Shown in pieces: positions 50,321-55,234 of a stretch of 55,234 nucleotides of DNA; position 1 is the first letter of the stretch, and each line of letters opens with the position of its first letter. Both the position numbers and the translations under genes were made by a program. The notes beneath the pieces were generated by a model. The model saw only the letters and a program-made list of their open reading frames with translations. It was not told the DNA's origin and did no database searches. The stretch comes from a virus, in IMG/VR virus record IMGVR_UViG_3300040801_001718, positions 1 through 55,234 of that record. One strand, given 5' to 3'.

Positions 50321-50821
50321 TTAATACTCCAAAAAGAAAGTTTTAGTAATTTCAATTGCTTCATCCAAAGTATCTACTTTAGCTTTACAGTTCTCATCAA
50401 TCCATGGATGTGTGGTATATGGATTGATTACATTATGTGTTATGCCAATGACTGGTATTCCAAATATATCATCCGCCCAAGTTAATTCTTGAATAGTGCC
50501 TATAAGTGGCTTTTCCTCGGTACCAATTACTAAATCCACTATCATTAAATTACACATAGATATTAATTGTTTATCTTTTGATCTTAACAAGTGTTGGGAT
50601 TTTTCAACTACTTTTTTAATAAAATCTATCCCATCGCTTGTAATAGTATTCCTCATCATCTGATTAAATCCATTGGCACACGGGTTCACTACTACAACTC
50701 TATTATCATTTTCGAAAGCCTTTACGAACTTTTCTCGCCATGCATATGTTTCAGGATTTTTACTAATATTTCCAGCTAAATAAATATAATTTCTTTTTTT
50801 ATTACCTCTTCCATCAGACAT
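50321..50821 (-). CDS. Nucleoside 2-deoxyribosyltransferase-fold protein
   Basis: A protein of 166 residues. The Rossmann-like start YIYLAGNISKNPETYAWR, the central strand MIVDLVIGTEEKPLIGTIQEL and the GIPVIGITHN strand match the nucleoside 2-deoxyribosyltransferase / DUF4406-type family. In that family a Glu on the segment after GT acts as nucleophile (here in GTIQELTWAD). These enzymes exchange or hydrolyse N-glycosidic bonds of nucleosides or nucleotides. Substrate options are dNMPs for a modified-base pathway or a host signalling nucleotide. Another protein of the same superfamily is encoded 530 bases upstream. Confidence 0.7.
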   Translation of the reverse strand: MSDGRGNKKRNYIYLAGNISKNPETYAWREKFVKAFENDNRVVVVNPCANGFNQMMRNTITSDGIDFIKKVVEKSQHLLRSKDKQLISMCNLMIVDLVIGTEEKPLIGTIQELTWADDIFGIPVIGITHNVINPYTTHPWIDENCKAKVDTLDEAIEITKTFFLEY

Positions 50822-50822
50822 A

Positions 50823-51149
50823 TTAATTCTCCCTATCTTTTAATTCTTTGTTATATTTATGCATATCAGTACACATTCTACTAACCAAATCTGAAAATTC
50901 TTTACAATAATCCTTAAAACTATCGGTTTCTGCAAAATTTGACCACTTATCATGCATAAATTCACTAAGTCTTAGTCTATGCATTTCTAGTGCCATTTGT
51001 CCAGCTGGAGTTTTAAAATAAGCTTTTAAACTTTTAGATATTTTATTTTTAGTTTGGTCAGAATGCATTTTACCTACTCTTGATTTACGTATCTTATTTT
51101 TTGACTCCATGCTTAATTCGTAACCCACTGGTCGTCCTCGATTCGCCAT
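50823..51149 (-). CDS. NUMOD3-like DNA-binding protein (copy 2)
   Basis: The start is set at ATG 51149 (MANRGRPVGYELSMESKN), with AGGAG 7-8 bases upstream, giving 108 residues. Residues 4-45 repeat the pattern of the protein at 30582: RGRP, then ELS.ESK.KIR.SR.GK, then T..KIS.SL..YFK. No nuclease domain is attached. The C-terminal 60 residues are helical (LSEFMHDKWSNFAETDS). It is likely a DNA-binding regulator derived from a homing-endonuclease module. The similarity to copy 1 extends only over the N-terminal 45 residues. Confidence 0.7.
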   Translation of the reverse strand: MANRGRPVGYELSMESKNKIRKSRVGKMHSDQTKNKISKSLKAYFKTPAGQMALEMHRLRLSEFMHDKWSNFAETDSFKDYCKEFSDLVSRMCTDMHKYNKELKDREN

Positions 51150-51159
51150 AATAATTCTC

Positions 51160-51351
51160 CTATGATTCAAATAATAATTTTATTAAACCATCTGCTATTT
51201 CATTGCATTGCTCTTTATTAAAAGTCATACCTTCTCTTTTTTTATCCCAAAGATACATAGCGATATTATCTTGATATGCTCTTCTAAAATCAGGATCACT
51301 TTTCAAAAATCTCATAATTATTCTACGTGCATGATACACTTTGTTTGCCAT
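51160..51351 (-). CDS. Small hypothetical protein
   Basis: The start is set at ATG 51351 (MANKVYHARRIIMRFLKS), with GGAG 7 bases upstream; an ATG at 51393 lies within the preceding gene without a site. It has 63 residues, a basic N-terminal helix, a central RRAYQDNIAMYLWDKKRE helix and a C-terminal amphipathic end. It ends in TAG close to the next ribosome site. Not recognised. Confidence 0.6.
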   Translation of the reverse strand: MANKVYHARRIIMRFLKSDPDFRRAYQDNIAMYLWDKKREGMTFNKEQCNEIADGLIKLLFES

Positions 51352-51352
51352 T

Positions 51353-51763
51353 TTATATCTCCAATTTTTTAAATAATTGTCTTGCTTTTTCAAGATCCAT
51401 TATTAATAATTTTTCAAAATATGGTTGAGGGTCTATATGTTCAACTTCTATTTCATTATATTCAGCAAATTCAATTTCTCCTTTAAGTCCAACTGAAGTT
51501 TCCCATCCAGGCAATGTTACTACAAGTAGCCTTTTACATTGCTTTAAAAATGATAAATTCATTCTTTCCCAAAACTCAAATGTTTTTGGCATTGTATACT
51601 TACAAGCAATGTGATGCCATGAGCTGATAGGCGAATAAATTGCTCTGCCTTGATTAGTAAGCTCGGTAGCAATTATATCAACTATTTTTGCTCTAAAATC
51701 CTGTAAGTAACCGTTGTTGTCTGAATAAGGTGTTCCCAAATATTCTAAATCTAATAGTTCCAT
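51353..51763 (-). CDS. DUF1937-like (deoxyribosyltransferase-fold) protein
   Basis: A protein of 136 residues. The start YLGTPYSDNNGYLQDFRAK, then GRAIYSPISSWHHIA, a WERMNLSFLKQCKRLLVVTL helix-strand and GWETSVGLKGEIEFA follow the DUF1937 family pattern, a relative of nucleoside 2-deoxyribosyltransferases. The GE(I)-type Glu near residue 95 would be the nucleophile. The function of the family is not well established. It forms a pair with the larger family member at 50321. The gene overlaps the upstream gene by one base (TAATG). Confidence 0.7.
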   Translation of the reverse strand: MELLDLEYLGTPYSDNNGYLQDFRAKIVDIIATELTNQGRAIYSPISSWHHIACKYTMPKTFEFWERMNLSFLKQCKRLLVVTLPGWETSVGLKGEIEFAEYNEIEVEHIDPQPYFEKLLIMDLEKARQLFKKLEI

Positions 51764-52164
51764 TATATATCTCCATTCTCAATTATTTTTTGTTCTTCAT
51801 ACGGAATAAGTAATTTTATTCGTATCCATTCTGCTGATTCTCTATATTCATTTTTAAATATTATAGGTAATGATTTTTCAACAGCTTCATAAATCATTCC
51901 CATAAAATTTTTATAGTTATTATATGATGGTTTTATATGATATTTTGCGTATTTAAACAAAATGTAATTTATGTTACCATCTGGAGTGGCTGCGGCATGT
52001 ATATCATTAACTAATTCCATAATAGGATGGTTTGGCTGAAACGTTAATGATCCTGACAGACATATTAAAAAATCTCTGAATTTTTCCATATTTAAAGACA
52101 ACTCTACTAATTTATTAATGTATCTATTCAATTCCGGTCTTTTTTCTGGTAATACGTAAGGCAT
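51763..52164 (-). CDS. Small conserved-type protein (MPY...PYE..KI.ENGD family)
   Basis: A protein of 133 residues. The first residues MPYVLPEKRPELNRYINKL, the middle NINYILFKYAKYHIK and the end PYEEQKIIENGDI match a small family common in phages and bacteria that starts MPY(I/V) and closes PYE..KI.ENGD; I think this is DUF6899 but cannot verify it. No function is known to me. It is helical. Coupled with the neighbours at both ends by one-base overlaps. Confidence 0.65.
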   Translation of the reverse strand: MPYVLPEKRPELNRYINKLVELSLNMEKFRDFLICLSGSLTFQPNHPIMELVNDIHAAATPDGNINYILFKYAKYHIKPSYNNYKNFMGMIYEAVEKSLPIIFKNEYRESAEWIRIKLLIPYEEQKIIENGDI

Positions 52165-52580
52165 TATTCATCTACCTCCATTTCATCTAATTTTTTCATA
52201 AACATGTCTGCATGTTCTTTATATTCTTCCAAAACTTTTATCTTATCTACATGGACAGATTCAACATATTTTATTTCTTCCCAATTAAAAGTATAAAATT
52301 TATATGGAATCCCTACTTTTTCAACATCTTTTTCAAATTCTACATTTACAATCTCAAGAATTAAAAAAGGAAATTCTTTTTTGAAAGCTAAACACCCATC
52401 TTTGGTATTTACTTCTTTGTTTATAAGATCTATATTAGACTCAGCTTCTATCGAAGTTCCGAAACGTCCAATTATTTCTGCTTTATACTCAGTTTCTCCA
52501 AACCCATGACCAATAATATATGTATATTTCATTGGTCTATCATTATGTTCCATTGGTTCTACTATTCTCATTGTGTTCAT
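52164..52580 (-). CDS. Hypothetical protein
   Basis: Start at ATG 52580 (MNTMRIVEPMEHNDRPMK), with GGAG 8 bases upstream; a TTG one codon before is unlikely. It has 138 residues. The main domain begins near KYTYIIGHGFGETEYKAEI and shows beta strands with FPFLILEIVNVEF and YKFYTFNWEEI, then an acidic helix at the end (MFMKKLDEMEVDE). The family is not recognised. It overlaps the next upstream gene by 38 bases. Confidence 0.6.
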   Translation of the reverse strand: MNTMRIVEPMEHNDRPMKYTYIIGHGFGETEYKAEIIGRFGTSIEAESNIDLINKEVNTKDGCLAFKKEFPFLILEIVNVEFEKDVEKVGIPYKFYTFNWEEIKYVESVHVDKIKVLEEYKEHADMFMKKLDEMEVDE

Positions 52581-52842
52581 CAATATTCTCCGGTATTTCT
52601 TTAGTTTTGTTTATTTTCCAAAATCTAACCATCGGAGGTTTATGACCTTGTGGTAAAGCCACTATATAATCAATTCCGTAATCTTTTCTTAAACTTATCA
52701 TTTTAGAAACTAGATCATACTCTTTAACTGGCTTTCCATTAAATAAAACTTTCACTAATTCGGGCATAGGTATTTCTATAACTACCTTTTTATCTTCCTC
52801 TATGCTTTTAATTAAAGTTGTTATAAACTTATGTCCGTCCAT
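52543..52842 (-). CDS. Hypothetical protein
   Basis: A protein of 99 residues, MDGHKFITTLIKSIEEDKK at the start, with GGAGG 8 bases before the ATG. It has an alpha/beta pattern (KVVIEIPMPELVKVLFNG, then DYIVALPQGHKPPMVRFW) and a disordered acidic C-terminus. First gene after the fourth promoter-like element, so it heads the accessory operon 52.8-49.3 kb. Not recognised. Confidence 0.65.
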   Translation of the reverse strand: MDGHKFITTLIKSIEEDKKVVIEIPMPELVKVLFNGKPVKEYDLVSKMISLRKDYGIDYIVALPQGHKPPMVRFWKINKTKEIPENIDEHNENSRTNGT

Positions 52843-52862
52843 CGTGGTCGTCCTCCAATAAT

Positions 52863-52891
52863 ATTATAGAATATTTTAGTATTTTTGCTAG
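52863..52891 (-). promoter_or_regulatory. Promoter-like element, copy 4
   Basis: Minus strand: CTAGCAAA, 10 bases, then TATTCTATAAT, 21 bases before the start of the gene at 52842 and just after the terminator that closes the metacaspase unit. Spacing between the two boxes is the same as in the other copies. Confidence 0.7.
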
Positions 52892-52901
52892 GTAAAAAAT
52901 A

Positions 52902-52928
52902 AAAAAGCGGACATATAGCCCGCTTTTT
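52902..52928 (-). terminator. Rho-independent terminator after the metacaspase unit
   Basis: Stem AAAAAGCGG with its exact complement and a 9-base loop. On the minus strand the stem is followed by a run of T (CCGCTTTTTTATTTTTT). The structure is symmetric enough to work in both directions. It lies 32 bases after the stop of the 46-residue gene and separates it from the next operon. Confidence 0.8.
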
Positions 52929-52959
52929 AACGTAAATTTAATATATATCTGCTATTATT

Positions 52960-53100
52960 TTATGTATATAGTAATTCCCAAAAACTTTCATTTATTATTA
53001 TAGAGTATTCTGGGTCTAAATCATCTAAATTACTAAATTCTGATAGTAATTTTTCCAAAATTTTCTGTTTTTCGGGATCAGCTATTTCAGAATCATCCAT
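52960..53100 (-). CDS. 46-residue very acidic protein downstream of the metacaspase
   Basis: ATG at 53100 with GGAGG 9 bases upstream; the ribosome site lies in the last codons of the metacaspase gene, and the start is 6 bases after its stop. The frame begins MDDSEIADPEKQKILEKLL and ends NESFWELLYT before TAA. It has 13 Asp/Glu and only 3 Lys and no Arg. It is probably helical in the first half. A small acidic partner directly after a protease gene could be an inhibitor, a chaperone or a substrate. It is closed by a strong terminator, so the two genes form a unit. I do not recognise a family. Confidence 0.7.
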   Translation of the reverse strand: MDDSEIADPEKQKILEKLLSEFSNLDDLDPEYSIIINESFWELLYT

Positions 53101-53106
53101 AATTTA

Positions 53107-54186
53107 TTAGCCTCCAAAAACTTTCCTATTGACTAGAGTGCTATCACCACTTAATTGCGGAATTTGAGTAAATTCAGACTTTAATGTTTGAACAGCCTGG
53201 TTATGTGCTTCTTTAAAAGTTATATTTGGATTAGATTTAATAGCTTTAGTGATTGCCCATGTAAAAGCACCTTGATATTTATTACCTATATTAGCATCAG
53301 CGGAAGTTTGATCATCTTTACATCCAGAAATTAATATATGATTTTGAGAAGCAGATTTATCTTGTTTAGCCCCTATAATTTTTACTGGCAATTTTCTATC
53401 TACTGATCTAGATTTTATATCGAAAGGAGGTTCTAAATAACGAGGAGTATGGCGTTCTTTTGTTTTATTTCCAGGATTATTTAATCCACGAGTCATCGTA
53501 CCACTATGACAAGAATCACAGAACATTGTCAAATAAACACCTTTTGGCACTTTTTTAAATAGTTCAGCTAAATCATCATCAGTTAAAGGGTTGTTCCAAT
53601 CCAAGTCTGTTGGACAAAGTATTTCATCCAATGAATCATTTAGTTCATCCCCATTTCGATCTCTAATCTGACTTCCATGACCTGAATAATGAAAAAACAA
53701 TTCATCACCCGCAACTGGATCTTTCACTAACCAGTTTAATCTTTCTAAAATACCTTCTTTGGTCGCTCTAAAATCAGTAAGAACTCGTATATTATCGGCT
53801 TCGAATCCAAACTGATTGACAAGTAAATTTCTCATATTTTCAACATCATTAACGCATCCTTGTAAATCTGCATTTAGATCTGGGGCATATTTATTAATTC
53901 CAACCAATACAGCTTTCTTTATTGGTTTACGATTTGTTGGTGCAGGTACTACTACATCATCATCGTCATCTTTTTTAAATTTATCCAAAAATTTCTTTAT
54001 GCATTTACACATTTCGTCTTCTCCAAACTTATGAATTTTATCCCTTGTTTCTTTAGCTTCATTATCCCATAATTTTAAAAGTTCTGATCTTGGTATATTG
54101 TATTTTTTAAACTCTTTCCAAGCTAATTTAGTCCATTTATATCTATAATAGTGATTTAAATATGTACCTTTTTCCCACTTAGCCAT
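53107..54186 (-). CDS. Metacaspase (peptidase C14-type)
   Basis: A protein of 359 residues. Residues 1-75 are a basic helical pre-domain with two nearby Cys (MCKCIKK), followed by an Asp run and Pro-rich linker (DDDDDVVVPAPTNRKP). The caspase-type domain starts KKAVLVGINKY and has the dyad His170 in FHYSGHGSQ and Cys226 in CDSCHSG. In between is the DRNGDELNDSLDEILCP segment typical of metacaspases, in line with a basic P1 pocket (cleavage after Arg/Lys). The C-terminal part has ILISGCKDDQTSAD and GAFTWAI as in the family. All key residues are present. It lies between a fibre gene and a small acidic gene. AGGAG precedes the ATG. Confidence 0.92.
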   Translation of the reverse strand: MAKWEKGTYLNHYYRYKWTKLAWKEFKKYNIPRSELLKLWDNEAKETRDKIHKFGEDEMCKCIKKFLDKFKKDDDDDVVVPAPTNRKPIKKAVLVGINKYAPDLNADLQGCVNDVENMRNLLVNQFGFEADNIRVLTDFRATKEGILERLNWLVKDPVAGDELFFHYSGHGSQIRDRNGDELNDSLDEILCPTDLDWNNPLTDDDLAELFKKVPKGVYLTMFCDSCHSGTMTRGLNNPGNKTKERHTPRYLEPPFDIKSRSVDRKLPVKIIGAKQDKSASQNHILISGCKDDQTSADANIGNKYQGAFTWAITKAIKSNPNITFKEAHNQAVQTLKSEFTQIPQLSGDSTLVNRKVFGG

Positions 54187-54216
54187 ATTTTTCTCCTATA
54201 TTTATGATTTTATATA

Positions 54217-55234
54217 TTAAGCATCTGAAGTAGCTGCTATATCATATTTATTTGCTCTAAGATCACCAAAATCAGTAGCATTGCCAGTAGATGAAATGGT
54301 TATATAATCGATAATATTACAAGCCGCTGTAGTATAACCACCGCCGAAAACGCCACGATTATCCGTACCGTTAGATGTAGCAGCCAAAAAACGTCTGGCA
54401 GCTGTTAAATCTCCGAAATCAGTAGCATTACCAGTCGAAGAGATAGTAACATAAGTAATAACATTAGTAGTAGTACCCCTATCTCCACCGCCAAACACAC
54501 CACGATTACTAGTACCATTAGAAGATGCCGCTAAAACATATGTGGCCGATAATAAATCACCAAAATCAGTAGTATTACCGGTTGAAGAAATGGTTATATA
54601 TTCAATCGTATTAAATTTTGATGCGGAACTTGAAACTCCACCACCAAAAATACCTCTATTATTTGTTGCATTTGATGTTGCTGATGTACCTCTGATTTCC
54701 TCCACCAAATCACCAAAATCAGAAGCATTACCGGTAGATGAAATTGTGATATATTCTATAATGTTAGAACATAATGAAATGTCAGTAGTACCTCCCCCAA
54801 ACACACCTCTATTACTTGTTCCATTAGATGAAGCTGCTAATTCTTGTCTTGATGATGCAAGATCACCAAAATCACTTGCATTACCTGTAGTAGATACAGT
54901 CACATAATCAATAATATTATATCTATTAGCGCTCATTGATCCGCCACCAAACACTCCACGATCATTAGTGCCATTAGAAGTAGCGGCTAATTTTTCTCTA
55001 TATAATGAGAGATTACCAAAATCACCGGCATTACCAGTTGATGAAATAGCTATGTATTCTATTTCCCAATTATCACCACCAAATAAACCTCTGTCCCCAG
55101 CAGTATAAGATGGTACTGTTTCAAAATACCAAATGTCACCAGTTGTTGTGCCGGTTTCATTCTTTGAATCAATTCTCCAGTAATAAGTACCGTCTTTTTC
55201 TAATGTACCGGGATCATAATTTGTTCCTTCTTGA
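54217..55234 (-). CDS. Six-repeat propeller-like fibre protein (copy 4), partial at the right edge
   Basis: The frame is open from the right edge (first whole codon ends at 55233) to the stop at 54217: 338 residues plus missing N-terminus. The visible start is an Fn3-like end (DGTYYWRIDSKNETGTTTG, then IWYFETVP), unlike the N-terminal domain of the other three copies. Six repeats follow (first one shorter, RGLFGGDNWEIEYIAIS), all with the RG(V/I)FGGG and DFG(D/N)L pattern, ending AATSDA. A GTG near 54954 is internal and not the start. It is 30 bases upstream of the metacaspase gene. Likely a large fibre whose last domain is the propeller. Confidence 0.85.
   Translation of the reverse strand, partial: QEGTNYDPGTLEKDGTYYWRIDSKNETGTTTGDIWYFETVPSYTAGDRGLFGGDNWEIEYIAISSTGNAGDFGNLSLYREKLAATSNGTNDRGVFGGGSMSANRYNIIDYVTVSTTGNASDFGDLASSRQELAASSNGTSNRGVFGGGTTDISLCSNIIEYITISSTGNASDFGDLVEEIRGTSATSNATNNRGIFGGGVSSSASKFNTIEYITISSTGNTTDFGDLLSATYVLAASSNGTSNRGVFGGGDRGTTTNVITYVTISSTGNATDFGDLTAARRFLAATSNGTDNRGVFGGGYTTAACNIIDYITISSTGNATDFGDLRANKYDIAATSDA

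Noticed and set aside
52988-53000. Fifth copy of the promoter-like element inside the 46-residue gene
   Set aside because: Only CTATAAT with partial flanks is present; the CTAGCAAA box at fixed distance is missing, and the bases encode the Tyr-Ser-Ile-Ile part of the protein.
54187-54216. T4-type late promoter (TATAAATA) before the metacaspase gene
   Set aside because: AT-rich sequence with CATAAATA lies between the fibre stop and the ribosome site, but the match is short and expected by chance in such AT-rich DNA.
54217-54954. Separate fibre gene starting at a GTG near 54954
   Set aside because: The frame is open and carries the same repeat upstream of this codon up to the window edge, so the GTG is an internal Val codon.
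1-55234. Wholesale reassignment of TAG to an amino acid, because a CTA tRNA is present
   Set aside because: The genes read well in the standard code and about a dozen end naturally in TAG at the expected length, often within the next ribosome site. Extensions past TAG are short and show no domain. I saw no gene split by an in-frame TAG.

Overview
This window is part of the genome of a large tailed bacteriophage (Caudoviricetes). It is AT-rich and contains a packaging, head and fibre gene set. Every gene I can support lies on the minus strand, so transcription runs from the right edge (55 kb) to the left edge (1). The host was probably a Gram-negative bacterium: there is a lipobox lipoprotein, a membrane-anchored coiled-coil protein of inner-spanin type, a signal-peptide protein and a GH108-type endolysin. 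No integrase or other lysogeny gene is visible. Intergenic gaps are short, and no stretch over 300 bases lacks a gene.

Layout in transcription order. (1) 55.2-52.9 kb: the 3' part of a six-repeat propeller-like fibre gene, then a two-gene unit of a metacaspase and a 46-residue very acidic protein, closed by a strong terminator. (2) 52.9-48.7 kb: small accessory genes, including two nucleoside-deoxyribosyltransferase-fold proteins, a NUMOD3-like DNA-binding protein and an HhH-GPD DNA glycosylase. (3) 48.6-42.9 kb: a lysis and envelope region (permuted NlpC/P60 protein, GH108 endolysin, lipoprotein, spanin-like protein) with four tRNA genes set between or inside coding genes: Sup(CTA), Gly(GCC), Gly(TCC) and Gln(CTG). 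Two six-repeat fibre genes are here or adjacent. (4) 41.7-39.7 kb: a pyrimidine-dimer-glycosylase-like protein, small DNA-binding or Cys-rich proteins, and a tandem array of 25-bp hairpin repeats. (5) 39.7-35.2 kb: ClpP, a coiled-coil protein, an actin-like ATPase, a helical protein and a third fibre gene. (6) 35.1-30.6 kb: glycosyltransferase, cold-shock protein, dNMP kinase, HD hydrolase, a NusG-like factor and a second NUMOD3-like protein. (7) 30.6-21.5 kb: the morphogenesis block: probable small terminase, large terminase, membrane protein, portal, prohead protease, decoration-type protein, scaffold, second decoration-type protein and major capsid protein. (8) 21.4-1 kb: connector and virion proteins, then a set of related fibre or adhesin genes built from shared modules (DDDH repeats, beta-helix, collagen-like stretch, C1q/TNF-like heads, H-lectin-like domains), including one protein of 1,965 residues.

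How it may work together. A phage NusG-like factor encoded just upstream of the terminase genes, plus a cold-shock protein, would suit processive transcription of the long late operon, which contains GC-rich hairpins just after several structural genes. A 29-bp promoter-like element with invariant spacing occurs four times, each just upstream of a gene start, and probably restarts transcription in the accessory regions.

The most unusual elements are: the metacaspase with its small acidic neighbour; the tRNA-punctuated gene ends, where two proteins terminate inside tRNA genes; the amber-suppressor-type tRNA; and the ClpP, coiled-coil and actin-like cluster preceded by centromere-like tandem repeats. 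Functional names come from motifs read by eye. No database search was run, and tail tube, tape-measure and replication genes are not visible here.
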